A stretch of DNA of 64,000 nt, from contig OY979725.1 in NCBI GenBank assembly GCA_963855995.1, forward strand, positions 9,200,883-9,264,882, read 5' to 3'. Shown here piece by piece: positions 1-11,580 of the stretch; position 1 is the stretch's first letter; each line of letters begins with the position of its first letter. Origin of the DNA: Muricea muricata (taxonomy: Eukaryota; Cnidaria; Anthozoa; Malacalcyonacea; Plexauridae). Below the pieces are notes generated by a model. That model did no database searches and had not been told where the DNA came from. It worked only from the letters and a program-made list of their open reading frames with translations. The translations under genes and the position numbers were made by a program.

Positions 1-440
1 AAAGTGTAAGAGATTGGTTTCTGAAAAATGTCGTGCTACACACAATATTCTAAAAATGCTTGGTTTTTATTCTATGTATTTTTGAATTTTTTGTTAAAAA
101 AAATAAAGGTAGCAATGCTTAGTGCATTTCACATTGTCAGGTTAGAAACGCAATAAGAAAAATGTGGCTCCGAACATTACAGCTTGGTCAATTTGGAATT
201 TATAAAAAAATCGTTTCTTCGTTGTTTTTCGACGTTTTGAAGGGTTGTTTCGAGTACAAAAAAGTATTTTTAGGAAGAATTATGTGCCCACGTTACATGT
301 CTCAAAGCCATCAAAATTCGTTGGTAATTCGTGCATGTATTTTTTCTGACTTATAAAAGCACAATTGATTAAAAATGATATTTTTCTTTTGACAAAAATA
401 CCTTTCTTCTGTGAGGCTGGCTGTATTTGAAAAAGCGTTG

Positions 441-525
441 GTCAACGCTCCGCCAAAACTCGTGGGTTTTCTCCGGGTACTCCGGTTCTTCCCACTGGGA
501 GAGTTGACAGGGTAGTTACATATGG
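441..525 (+). repeat. SINE body fragment, left arm
   Basis: The core CTCCGGGTACTCCGG, the preceding CGTGGGTTTT and the GTCAACGCTC / GAGTTGACAGGG bracket match the body of the tRNA-derived SINE at 53470-53703. The tRNA head is missing. The partner copy lies at 19250-19334. Confidence 0.7.
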
Positions 526-558
526 TTATAAAAATGTGACTAACTTTTGAAAACCTTT

Positions 559-806
559 CTACTTAGACTTGTTAAGCCTTCTCGTCATCTCTATCAGTTG
601 CATGTTTTGAGCCACATGTTTTTCTTTGTAATTGTGAAACAACTCGTTATATGCTGGGTAAACCTTTGCAAAACTCTCAAAATTTATCACTTCAAGTTGT
701 TTCATTGTTATAATATATTTTGAAGTATAAACATTTACTTACGTTGAAAAGACCCAAGTTTTTTAGGACTTTGTTCATTCACTTGTGTTATTGTTCTCTC
801 TGCCAT
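559..806 (-). CDS. Possible small two-exon gene, left-arm copy
   Basis: Mirror of 18969-19216. The second frame is open over 48 codons here too. One visible difference changes a glutamine to a proline (CCA for CAA in the TTTACC-GCATATAACG context). I recognise no family. See the right-arm copy for the structure. It is weakly supported and could be non-coding. Confidence 0.25.
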
Positions 807-999
807 GTTCTGTTTTCTTCTGTTGTTATTTTAATAAGTACAATGTGTGGTAGTTAATCTCTTTTGATTGTTATTCAAATTGTATGTAATCTTTACAAAT
901 TTTTTCAATAAATTGTTTACAAAATTTACTTGTGACCCCTTTTTAATTAAAAATTCAATTCCCATGGGAATTGAGAAATTGAATAAAAAAAATCCCCCT

Positions 1000-1112
1000 A
1001 CCCCGGCCAGCTCCCCAAGTGCCACTTCCACCTAAGTAGAAGTACTTATACATGTAGTACAAGTACTTCTACTTATTCACGGTGGAAGTAGCACTCGGAG
1101 AACTGGCCGGGG
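1000..1112. repeat. Imperfect hairpin, left arm
   Basis: TACCCCGGCCAGCTCCCC at one end pairs with GAACTGGCCGGGGTA at the other. Nearer the middle, AAGTAGAAGTACTT pairs with AAGTACTTCTACTT, around ACATGT. The mirror copy is 18663-18775, and a decayed version lies at 47095-47190 in the second copy. It looks like a foldback MITE. Confidence 0.7.
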
Positions 1113-1950
1113 TAGCCGGCAAAGAGAAGACCAACTTTGCAAGTGCTAATACAATTGCTAAGTTGATCTTCCCTAGAGAGCAGCCGCGCGTACCTAACAA
1201 ATTAAAACAACAAACGTTAGTGACTTAAGTACTTAGCATGCAAATTTGATTCCCAAAGCCAAAATGTCAAGTGCCCCCCGCTGATCCTACCAACTGCCTA
1301 CCTGCCTCAGTTCTAAGCTGTCTTCCTCAGTTCTAAGCTCCTGCATTCCATTCGTTACCTTCACTTTCCTCACCATCGCACAGTCACTCACAGCTGATAA
1401 ACCCGCATGCACCACCACCACCCCGACTGCCACCCAATTTCGAAAATTAAAAGAGTTAAAATTTCGGTAAAGTATGCATTTTAAATGCAATTTATTTGGA
1501 TATTTTAGATCAAACGTAAACAGAAAAAGCTCGTACATAAAAACAGGTGAGAATTCTATTTAAAATTTGCTTGCAAAATATAAAACTTAATTCGCATTTT
1601 TCTTAGTTAATAGTATAGATCAATTTAGTTGATGTTGAAACCTACTCTTAACTGTTTTGTTAGAAGTGACGACAGATTTTGGTTTTTAAGCATACTTTCA
1701 AAAATTTTAATTCCTTTAATAAACCTAACCCCATGCAACTTACACACGGCGCACACCCTCGCAGTCCATACATTTAGCTAATAAATTACGTTATAAACAA
1801 AAAAGCAAAATAAAAAGATAAATTACGTTATCTCTAGCTACTTAAACCCACTTAGACTGAGTTTTTGATTGAATTTTCAAACGTAAAACCTTAGCTGAAT
1901 GGGCATGGGCTTTTCGTTGTGTTAACTGTTCCGGAGTAAATATAAACCTG

Positions 1951-2190
1951 GGGCCGGTTGTATCAAAGGCGTTTAGCTTAAACGGTGGATAAGTGAAATT
2001 TAAAAATCAGTTTTACACCTAGTACGGAACCGAAATTATGAGTTGAAATAGAATAAATATTTAGTTTTATATATAATTGTTCTTCTCAGGTCAAATAACT
2101 TCAGCTGGTTTGTTTATACAACATGGAAACGTGTTTCATATTTTTGACTTATCCACCGTTTAAGCTAAACGCCTTTGATACAACCGGCCC
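1951..2190. mobile_element. PIF/Harbinger-like MITE, left arm
   Basis: A 240-bp element whose ~45-bp ends are inverted repeats beginning GGGCCGGTTGTATCAAAGGC. It is flanked by CTG at 1948-1950 and 2191-2193. A 3-bp CWG duplication with GC-rich ends fits PIF/Harbinger. The matching empty site with a single CAG is at 28767-28769 in the second copy of the large element. No coding capacity. Confidence 0.8.
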
Positions 2191-2693
2191 CTGATACTTA
2201 CCAAAGTCCAAGGCTGGGTCAAATAAGCATGAGAATTAGGCAAAAATAAAAAGCAATTGAAACTCAACAGATTCACTAAAGTTGTTTTTTTTTTTGGCAA
2301 CTTATATCCTTAAGTGTAGATGACATGCAATTTTTAATGCCGTAATTCTCACACTTATTTAACCGAAACGCCTTCATTTGCATGGTACCTCGCAGCTGCT
2401 CTCAAACCACCTTCGTAATTTGCTTTAGTGTACACAAACAATGACTTCATTGTTCCTGCTTACCAAAACAAATCTGAAAGCACCAAGATACTTATCATAT
2501 TAATAATCAAAGAGGATTCGCATTATGCAGTAATTACCATAAACAGACGCATCACCATTGAAACAAAGCATGCCGTATTCCCATGGGAATTTAAAATGCA
2601 CAAAAAAATATAATGATCCTACTGATTTGCATGGATGTATGAACCAAATTAGCTAAGAAACAAAGAAATGATATATTCCCTTGGGAATTTAAT

Positions 2694-2923
2694 GTAGCAA
2701 AAAGATGGCGGGTGTTGATTTTACCAGAATGCCTTGCGGTCTGAAATCGTTTAAAAACTTAAGGTAAATTAACCTCGTTTGAGGAACAGACAGATAGGTT
2801 ATTTTGTCACTTGTGTTAAAATTCCGTCCATTAGCTTATCTTAAATATCATTTCACTGGTATTCTTGATTGATACCCGCATTAAATTCTGGTAAAATCGA
2901 CATGCCACCATCTGTTTTGCTAC
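2694..2923. mobile_element. MITE with GATGGCG-bearing ends, left arm
   Basis: A 230-bp element with inverted ends starting GTAGCAAAAAGATGGCGG and containing TTTTACCAGAATG. Two more copies are in the window (16852-17081 and 23479-23713). The second copy of the large element near 27060 lacks it, so that site is roughly empty. Superfamily not assigned. Confidence 0.75.
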
Positions 2924-3826
2924 GGTGAATTGGAATACAAGTCACATTTTCTCGCTTTTTAACCAGAGAACACATTCTTTAAAGGTAGAACGACGGAATT
3001 GATCGTTTGCAATCGACGCCATCTTTGTTGACGTTTGAAACACATGGCAACCACAAAGTATCTATTCATTATATCTGATCCTATCGAGCCATACATCTTT
3101 AAAGTATCATTCATAATACGCTAAAACTAACGATGAAATAGTAAATTGACACAAGTACTTCGCTGTAAACAGCTGAAGTAATCTGCAGAGTCAACCAAGA
3201 TGGCGCCCAATCACACGAAATGACGTCATGTGCAAACCAAGAATAGTGACAAAATGCATCAACTATAATTTAGTGGCATTATTACGAAACTTATTTTTGT
3301 AAAACGTTCAATCCTACATGTTATTTTGTTTTGTTTTTAGAAATATCCAAATCCAAATGTTAGAGACGAAATTTCCAGGCGTTAAGGTATTGTTTCTTTA
3401 AAAAATATTGTCGACATTTACCATATTTTTACCTGTTTTTTGACTCGAAAATTGACTGCCAAACTCCTAGATATTCTATTTAATTATTTTGTTGAATGTA
3501 TTTGATATCAATGTTATTTCAATCCAATTTTTTTCACTTAATTTGCTGTCTTTTCTTTTTCATTAACGAGAAATATCTATTAAATCCTCTTTGATCCCTC
3601 AATAATAAGTATCTTGTTTTCTACTAACTTGCACATTACCACTACTTTCTATTACAATGTCGTGTCTTCTCATTCTTGTGGATTGTTGTTTTGTGGGTCT
3701 TGCCGTCCAGGATCGTTCATTCTTTTCTCTTCTTGTGCGTTTTTTTCACATCCCATCACCCTTTGCAATAGTAGAAAGAATTAAGTCATGAGATGATAGT
3801 TACGAATAATTTATAAACTATAACAT

Positions 3827-3960
3827 GATAAGTTTCTTGTACGTTTGCATGGTGAATACAATATACTTATTAAGCTTTGTGGAAACACCACGTAAATTTA
3901 TTATTGCAATAATAAATTTACGTGGTGTTTCCACAAAGCTTAATAAGTAAACTATAACAT
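3827..3960. mobile_element. Palindromic insertion, left arm only
   Basis: The right arm reads straight through here. The left arm has about 130 extra bases, flanked by the 13-bp direct repeat TAAACTATAACAT (3814-3826 and 3948-3960). Inside is an essentially perfect ~82-bp palindrome from CTTATTAAGCTTTGTGG to its complement, centred near 3903. Confidence 0.7.
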
Positions 3961-3969
3961 ATTAAGCAC

Positions 3970-4106
3970 TTATTGGATGAGGTTTTTGTGATATGCGAAA
4001 TGATCAATGTCGAGGTAAGAGTTATCAGCCGAGCCGAAGGCGAGTCAGATAACTCTTACCAAGACATTGATAATTTTGCATATCACAAAAACCGAATCCG
4101 ATAATT
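3970..4106. repeat. Foldback MITE, left arm
   Basis: TTATTGGATGAGGTTTTTG pairs with CAAAAACCGAATCCGATAA, and GGTAAGAGTTATC pairs with GATAACTCTTACC nearer the centre, leaving a short loop around GCCGAGCCGAAGGCGAG. The mirror copy is 15798-15935. The open frames that overlap it on the minus strand (4025-4288, 4045-4257) are by-products of this symmetry. Confidence 0.6.
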
Positions 4107-4324
4107 GCTTTATTATACATTGTAAGTCTTTTTCCTCGAGCAATTGACGAATTTCGCCTTCGGAAGAGCTTAAAAAGCAAGATGCCATAACATGAAACAG
4201 AAAATATCGAAAAAATGTTGTTGCCATGCCAACCATTGATGCCAACGAATACCGCATACTGTAATAATCTGCACCGTAGGCTCAACATGCAGATAACTCA
4301 GTTATCTGCTAGCAGATAACTGAG

Positions 4325-4548
4325 CCATAGAATAAGAATACATAGAAGGGCCACTCGCGTCGGAGCCTTTGGAGTTTTTGAAGCCGCGCATGTCGCATTA
4401 CGCACGTTATTAGCATTTTCTCAGCCAGTCAATTGCATTTTCTGGCCAATAGGAATGCTGAACTGGCTGGTGGCAGCCAGTAAACTGCATAAACATAGTG
4501 TGACATGTTGCACTGCTGAGTGGCCCTTCTATGTATTCTTATTGTATG
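4325..4548. mobile_element. MITE, left arm only, 6-bp duplication
   Basis: A 224-bp element with ~31-bp inverted ends (CATAGAATAAGAATACATAG and its complement at 4518-4548). ACTGAG is duplicated at 4319-4324 and 4549-4554. The right arm holds the intact empty site with one ACTGAG (15581-15615 region). Superfamily not assigned. Confidence 0.85.
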
Positions 4549-4634
4549 ACTGAGTTATCTGCAGATTGTGTGATAGTCGCATTTATCTGCATACAACTGA
4601 CCAATCACAACGCATAAAACAACTGCAATGTATA

Positions 4635-5000
4635 GTAATTAACACTTATTGACTGAGACCAAGGGAAACAGTATGTTTTGTGGACCAGAGACTGTCGATG
4701 TCGAGGGTCCACAAAACATACTGCTTTCCCGAGGTCTCAGTCAATAAGTATTTTATTATATACTGAGTGCCAAAAGAGAAGAAAAGTACCACAAATCAAT
4801 CAAACATGTGTAAAAAGGATTACCTTTTACCTGACATGGCTACGTGAGGCTTTGTGGATTTGTTGTCTACCGGTGAATAAAAGTAATGTCCACCGCTTAG
4901 CTACGTTGCCAGGGAGACAATAGAATTTCTCCACTATCACGTGATACGTTCTTAACCAATAAGAAACAGGAATAAATGAACTTTGACACTCAGTATATTA
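4635..5000. mobile_element. Compound insertion, left arm only
   Basis: About 366 bases separate TGCAATGTATA from TAAAATAG, which are adjacent in the right arm near 15494-15512. The insert holds two inverted pairs. AACACTTATTGACTGAGACC pairs with the region ending 4751. ATACTGAGTG (4757-4766) pairs with CACTCAGTAT (4988-4997). It may be one MITE nested in another. The junction bases hint at a TATA-type duplication but are not decisive. Confidence 0.65.
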
Positions 5001-6750
5001 TAAAATAGTATTAATTAGGCCGGCCAAATTATTGTGTAAGCTGTTAATATGAAATTTTTTTATTAAAATCTCGAGAATCATTAATAAATCGTGAGCAAAA
5101 CACAAAAGAAAATCATAGCCGTGAAGGAGTCTTTATTTCTCACACGCACACAACTTGCAGCTACCCTAATTTATGAATTTAGATTAAAATATCTCGAGAA
5201 TTAAACAACACGTAAGGAATGTGTAAATTCTTAAAGCTCTTTCGAACAATAAAAATTAATATCTCGCACTAATCTCTCTCAAAAGCTCTCTCAAATTTAT
5301 TGCCGATATCTCTTTGAGAATTACTGTGCACGTGAAATGTAACTTATATCAAAACTAGCTTACTTCAAGCTGTTTGGGAATCAAGATTTTACGTGTCAAC
5401 GAGATCAAATATGAATCTAAGATGGCAGACAGCGCATTAAATTTCTATCTTTACGACCAACTCCCCAACGAAAGGCTTTAATTCGCTCGAAAGTCGAATT
5501 TTGTTTTTTTTTTATTGTTTCAGGTAGTGAAAGATCCTGTGTGCTTTTTACAGTACTACCGACACTAGCAACGTTAGTGCGAGATGTTAATTTTTATTGA
5601 AACAAAAGCTGAACTGCTAAAAAAATGGAAACGACAAGATAAAATAAAAAAACTTACTTTCACTCTATCTTTGGATCTTCTTGGCTTCGGTTGTTCTCGT
5701 TTCATCATGCTGTTTATGGTTTCATCTGGTTGGCGCACTCTCTTCATGGAGCATCAAGGCGGTCCAGTAGGTAACTAGCTCACACGTGTCCAGTCAACCA
5801 ACATAAAATAAGGAGAAAATTAATGTTACAAAATATTTTAGAATATAGGACACTAAGCTTTAATTGAATTGACTTTAACAAACCGTACATTGTGATAGTA
5901 TTTGCATCTTAACATCTGATGGAGACGGCTTGTGATTTACTTCTTATGTCGATATGAATTCTTTCCCATCTTGTTGCATCATTAGTTGATGGTTGTTGTA
6001 TTCACTTTTTACTTGGCATTCTTTGAAAAAAAAATTACGATGTTCAGAAAACTGTTTACAAGATAAGCAAAGAAAACTACGTTCACAAGCATTAGAGAGG
6101 ACTAAGTAATTATAATAGGCGTGACAGGTCACAGAGGTTAGTCGACGAAGAAACTCATGGACAAATTCCCGGCATGATGATACCCCGATAGCAAGAAATA
6201 CAGCAAGTGTAGAACGTGTACGTGTGAGCTTAAACTGTATGTATGCAACTCCAAGAAAAGCGCAACACAAAATGGCGGAATTTAAAGACATTTCTGGTGT
6301 CATTTCCAGTTCCCTAACTTTCGCGGACAAATATATTTATATATTTTTCTCAAATTTTTTTGAAGTAAATCTAGATGGATTTTGTGAATAAACAAATTAA
6401 AAAAAGTATTGCCCACGTTAGGAAACTAGAACGGGCGCCCAAGAATGCCCACAATTTCTCCAATCTGGATTATATTTATTGATTGCGCAAATGACTGATA
6501 AAAAATAAGAGAGTAATAAAATACCAAATGGTTTGCTCTTCAAGATAGTGTCATACATGCGCGCGGCATTTCGGGATATTTGGGAAAACTCGTGTTGAAG
6601 TTGAACCTAAGGCAACATGCCAAGTACATGGATGACGCTATCCTGCTCAGGAAACTATTTCGTAATTGTCTTACAAAATGATGACAGTGAAACACAAGTC
6701 AACGCCACGGCATTTAAATTTCTCGTGTAGGATTGTTTGATCCTGCACAG

Positions 6751-6960
6751 TAATAGCCAAGTGGCGCAATCGTCAGAGCAAACGCCTATCACATGTGAGG
6801 TCGTGGGTTCAATCCTTACTTCAGACTCGTGACACCCATGTGAGGAGTTAGTCAGTCGTGGGTTTATTCCGGGTACTCCGGTTTGCGAATGTTGACTGGA
6901 TGGTTAAAATTGTAAAATATCAGTAATCACCGGAACACGGGTACTTAACTAAACTGCTGA
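6751..6960 (+). repeat. tRNA-derived SINE, left arm
   Basis: The tRNA-like head has an A box TGGCGCAATCG (6762-6772) and a B box GGTTCAATCC (6806-6815), the internal RNA polymerase III promoter. The body that follows has CGTGGGTTTATTCCGGG and TACTCCGGTTTGCG. This core resembles the V-type SINE core, as far as I can judge from memory. Not a functional tRNA: no acceptor stem pairing is seen. The mirror copy is 13540-13749. Confidence 0.8.
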
Positions 6961-7089
6961 CGATGAGGCGGAACTCATAATGAATTAATGAAAATGTGTT
7001 TCACTGTAGTTATCATATAATGTAATTGCCAAGCTGAATGAATAATTCTCCAGTAACTACGTCATATGAATAACTTACAATTATGAGAG

Positions 7090-7345
7090 TAGTGGGGGGG
7101 GGGGGGCAGCATAAAGATTGAAGTAGTGTCAAGGAAGGGGTACTACCCTGACGGGTACTAGGCGAAGAAGTAGAGTAAACAGGAGGAAGAAGATTAAATT
7201 GGAGTAAATAAGGGGGATTGGGGTAAAGAAGGGGAGAAGCAGGATAAAGAAACCAGTGGAAGGGGGTGCTATCCTGGAAGGAGTACCCGGGAAAGAAGAG
7301 GGTGAACAGGAGGAAAAGTAGATTGGAGAAAAGAAAGGGGAAATT
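7090..7345 (+). repeat. Purine-rich low-complexity tract, left arm
   Basis: A run of G followed by imperfect GGGGAAGAAG/GGAGGAAGAAG repeats. It produces a spurious proline- and phenylalanine-rich open frame on the minus strand (7013-7378). The mirror copy is 13155-13410. Confidence 0.7.
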
Positions 7346-8924
7346 AAACGGATCAGGAAATTCAGACTTGCAATTCAAATGAAAGGCAGCTCATTGGTCA
7401 TGTAAACACTCGTTGAATCATGGTTCTCGCTTGCCTTTAGCTTGGAATCATCTTTGAATTTGAACTGAAAGTCTGAATTTGCATGTTTCTTGTATAGAGT
7501 GCAGTGTATCAGAACAGAAGAGGTTTTGAAGAAAAAGAAAGAAAGAATAAAAGTAAGTTAAAATTTGTAAAGAATAATGAAGAAACTATTGGTACAGCAC
7601 TTGATACATGATGATAATCATCATTATAAACTCTCTATTAATCCGGGGGGGGGGTATAATAGAGAATTTGCAATGATAGTAAGTATATTGTAATATTTGG
7701 GTTTTTACCACTAAATCCTCTTGAAAGTTCTTTTTGGCTGTGGCTTCTCTCATCACAGTTGTCTGTGCTTGTCTTGCAAAATCTCTGGAATATCTATAAC
7801 GTGAAGGTCAATATTTAAGATTAGAAAAATAGAAACCGTAAAATAGAAAGAAATTTAAATCGTGGCGAATACTTTTTACGGTCTTGCTGGCATGACAAAA
7901 AGAGAGTATAGATTTATAAGATCATGTTGATTTATCCTTTATCTGAACTATATTTAACTTAGATTTTAAAATAGATTTCACCCTGGTAAGCAGACCGAAT
8001 GGGTTTTCAAACAAGATAACATTTAATGACTAAAACGTGCACAGAATAGTTAGAGAATGCTTACATGTCGAATAAAAATCCAATACTTTTAATGTCCAAC
8101 TACACAATAGCGATTCTCGTTGCATTTCTAGACTGGAGAAGAAGACGACGCCATTTTGATTTTGATTTCTCCCGACAACGGCAGATTTGTCTTCGCAATT
8201 TTTTTCCATTTCTTCGTCGTTTTAGCTCCAATTTGCTCATTGTGTTTCTTTCGTACCTTCCTCGCCATTTCCGTACAATCAATGGACATTTATACTCAAG
8301 ATTAAGACTGTATTGAGACTTTCAAAATGTTCGTCAGGAGACATAAAAATCGAAGCTTCTTCTTCGGGTTGCAGAAGCAAATGACGTCAGACGACCTTTG
8401 TCCGCCAGCAAATACCCGTATGTATAACATTCAATGATCTTTTTAGGAAGCTGAAAATCAGTTTTTATTGCGCGAACGAAGTGTTTTTGCCATTATTTCT
8501 TACTCAGATCTTTGTTCTACTACTTTACTTCCAGTTTAGTTAGGTAACTTGCCAAAAGAAACGCCTGTAAGGGACAATTTTGCATTTTTTTTTATTTCGA
8601 TGCTGATGAAGAAGAGAAGACTCGTTAGAGCTTTCATTGGCAAATATCTTTCCCTCCGTGGCCGAGAGGTAAAGACAACTGTCTTGACTTCGATTTTGGG
8701 TGGATCGAGGACCGGTCCAGTTCAACTGAGTTTGGTAAGAATTTAATTCTGATCGGTGCTCGATCCACCCAAAACTGAATTCAAAGCTGGGCGTGGAGTG
8801 CAGGAAAACACTAGGCAGTACCGCGAGGCCAAGGAGGCAAACGTTATTTTCCTAGTGTTGTTAACTAATATTTAAGCAAATTTCATTAACTTGACTGTTG
8901 GGGACAGACCTGTAGGGTTGGTGC

Positions 8925-9079
8925 ATTGAAGACTTCTCGTCGTTATTTCCCTTCGTTCAAGAAGACAAGTTGTCTTCATCGAGAAATAACGACGAAAAGA
9001 CTTCAAGACACCACTAAACCACTACACTTTAAAGCTACAGTGTAGTGGTTTAGCTAGCTAAACCACTACACTGTGCCAA
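8925..9079. repeat. Hairpin cluster, left arm
   Basis: First hairpin: GTCGTTATTTC pairs with GAAATAACGAC around an AAGACAAGTTGTCTT centre. Second: TAAACCACTACACT occurs twice, with AGTGTAGTGGTTTA between. The same cluster recurs at 11427-11580, 37025-37168 and 38900-39030, so it is a fixed part of the element's subcentral region. Confidence 0.75.
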
Positions 9080-9978
9080 TAATATATGGCTGACTTCTTC
9101 CTAACGCTTACGGTACGACCATGGATGCGCAAAGATGCGCAAACACATTAAAGCCTTGAAAGCAAGTGTTTTCTTTTAGGAAAGAATCAAGGACGACAAC
9201 GCTTACTAAATCAAAGCCGTCTAGTCATGTTTTAAGTACTTCAGCTATGTTTAACGATCTTTTACCAGATCTTTGCAAGAGGAAAAGTAAAATTTTGCAT
9301 CATTATTATTAACTTTCCGTCAGTCGTTTCTTTCTTGATCGAGCATTATATGCCATTGTGTTCAGTGTCCTTGATATAGGAGCCATATACTTATGGCCTT
9401 GGGTTTAATTCCCAAACACTGAATGGCAGTGTTTTGCTCTTCCAATGAGATAACAAGATGGCACTGTAGAACGCGTGGTTTTATATAAGCTACGAGCGTC
9501 AAGATATCCTTGATAGGTAACTATTGATCCTACAATGGACACTTATGTTCACTGCCAATAGGAACGTTTCCAACTCACAGCTTGTACATAATGGATTTTA
9601 TAGGTTGTGTCACAAGGAAACTGCAGTTCGGTCGTAAAATCAACTTGTTTTCAAGGTTGCCGGGTTTTAAACATTACTGACACTGTTAATGTTGTAGCTC
9701 GGAATTGTAAAACAACGGCGGCAATGCAGTTTTCTTGTGCCATAACCTGTAAAATGGGTGGTTTTATCATTTATATAAGCTACGACCGCCAAGCTTTATC
9801 CTTGATAGGAAACAATTGATCCCACCAACGACATTTGTATTCTCTACCGATAGGAACGTTTGAGACTTACAGCTTGTACATAACGCATTTTATCGGTGAG
9901 TCGTAAAACCAACCTGTTACTGCTCAGCAAACTACCAGTTCCCTCGATCAACGATAGTCGATGAAGCTTGGCGCTCGT

Positions 9979-10552
9979 AGGTTGTGTAAAACCAAGCATT
10001 TTACAGGTTATAGCCAGGTTAGCAGTATCTGCAATGTTTCAAAGCAACCACGAATAGAAACTGACAGCCAACGTTCTGAGTTAAGGTTTGTAGAATATAC
10101 TACATGATTAGTTACAGCATGACCAGGCATATAGTAAATAACGCTTTGCCATCTTGTTCCAAAGTTATCTTATTACTTGAAAGAGCTGAAGACTGCCATG
10201 CAGTGTTTGGGAATCAAACCCAAGGCCATAAATACATGACTCCTATATCAAGGACACTGAACACAATGACATATAAAGCTCGATCAAGAAAGAAACGACC
10301 GACGGAAAGTCAATAGTATATGCAAACTTCGACTTTCCTTCTTGCAAAGGCCTGGTCATAAAAGATCGTTAAACATAGCTGAGCAACTTAAAACATGCCC
10401 ACACAGTTTTGATTTAATAAGCGTTATCGTCTTTGACTCTTTCCCGAAAGAAGACATATTCTTTACAGGCTGTACAGTGTTTGCGCATCTATGCTTCATG
10501 CCTTCTTGAAAAGACCTCGCCATAAAAGATCGTTTAACTTAGCTGAACAACT
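9979..10552. repeat. Spacer at the palindrome centre
   Basis: The arms stop pairing after the bases GATGAAGCTTGGCGCTCG (9961-9978) and their complement (10553-10570). The spacer is not unique sequence. Roughly 10180-10500 repeats the segment found at 11075-11390 in the same direction, including a block that reads AAACCCAAGGCCATAAATA. That block is closer to the version at 38550-38600 than to the adjacent right arm. The remaining 9979-10180 contains GTTAGCAGTATCTGCAATG, similar to the centre of the second copy near 38143. Confidence 0.8.
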
Positions 10553-11426
10553 CGAGCGCCAAGCTTCATCGACTATCGTTGATCGAGGGAAATGGTAGTT
10601 TGCTGAGCAGTAACAGGTTGGTTTTACGACTCACCGATAAAATGCGTTATGTACAAGCTGTAAGTCTCAAACGTTCCTATCGGTAGAGAATACAAATGTC
10701 GTTGGTGGGATCAATTCTTTCCTATCAAGGATAAAGCTTGGCGGTCGTAGCTTATATGGTTATGGCACAAGAAAACTGCATTGCCGCCGTTGTTTTACAA
10801 TTCCGAGCTACAACATTAACAGTGTCAGTAATATTTAAAACCCGGCAACCTTGAAAACAAGTTGATTTTACGACCGAACTGCAGTTTCCTTGTGACACAA
10901 CCTATAAAAGCCATTATGTACAAGCTGTGAGTTGAAAACGTTCCTATTGGCAGTGAACATAAGTGCCTTTGTAGGATCAATAGTTACCTATCAAGGATAT
11001 CTTGACGCTCGTAGCTTATATAAAACCACGCGTTCTACAGTGCCATCTTGTTATCTCATTGGAAGAGCAAAACACTGCCATTCAGTGTTTGGGAATTAAA
11101 CCCAAGGCCATAAGTATATGGCTCCTATATCAAGGACACTGAACACAATGGCATATAATGCTCGATCAAGAAAGAAACGACTGACGGAAAGTTAATAATA
11201 ATGATGCAAAATTTTACTTTTCCTCTTGCAAAGATCTGGTAAAAGATCGTTAAACAGCTGAAGTACTTAAAACATAACTAGACGGCTTTGATTTAGTAAG
11301 CGTTGTCGTCCTTGATTCTTTCCTAAAAGAAAACACTTGCTTTCAAGGCTTTAATGTGTTTGCGCATCTTTGCGCATCCATGGTCGTACCGTAAGCGTTA
11401 GGAAGAAGTCAGCCATATATTATTGG

Positions 11427-11580
11427 CACAGTGTAGTGGTTTAGCTAGCTAAACCACTACACTGTAGCTTTAAAGTGTAGTGGTTTAGTGGTGTCTTGAA
11501 GTCTTTTCGTCGTTATTTCTCGATGAAGACAACTTGTCTTCTTGAACGAAGGGAAATAACGACGAAGTCTTCAATGCACC
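11427..11580. repeat. Hairpin cluster, right arm
   Basis: Mirror of 8925-9079, with CAGTGTAGTGGTTTAGCTAG and the GTCGTTATTTC stems. Confidence 0.75.

Larger units (their letters stand above)
1..9978 (+). repeat. Left arm of ~20-kb palindrome
   Basis: This stretch is the reverse complement of 10553-19774. Matching positions add up to 19775 near the outside (1 pairs with 19774), to about 19904 near 4000, to 20500 between 5900 and 8700, and to about 20531 at the inner end. The steps come from insertions in this arm. The arms are not identical: the open frame at 4025-4288 differs from its partner at 15616-15879 at 5 of 87 residues. The arm runs off the window at base 1, so its outer end is unknown. 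No transposase, reverse transcriptase or helicase is visible in it. It is either a giant foldback-type element or an inverted segmental duplication. Confidence 0.95.

Noticed and set aside
5944-6330. 128-codon minus-strand frame in the left arm
   Set aside because: The mirror copy at 14170-14555 does not keep the full frame, and no family resemblance was seen.
7013-7378. Proline- and phenylalanine-rich frame
   Set aside because: Produced by a purine-rich low-complexity tract. The right-arm version has a different length.
8065-8316. Arginine-rich frames on both strands, repeated at 12184-12474 and 36173-36439
   Set aside because: Conserved as DNA because they are repeat copies. The second copy does not preserve the frames from a common start.
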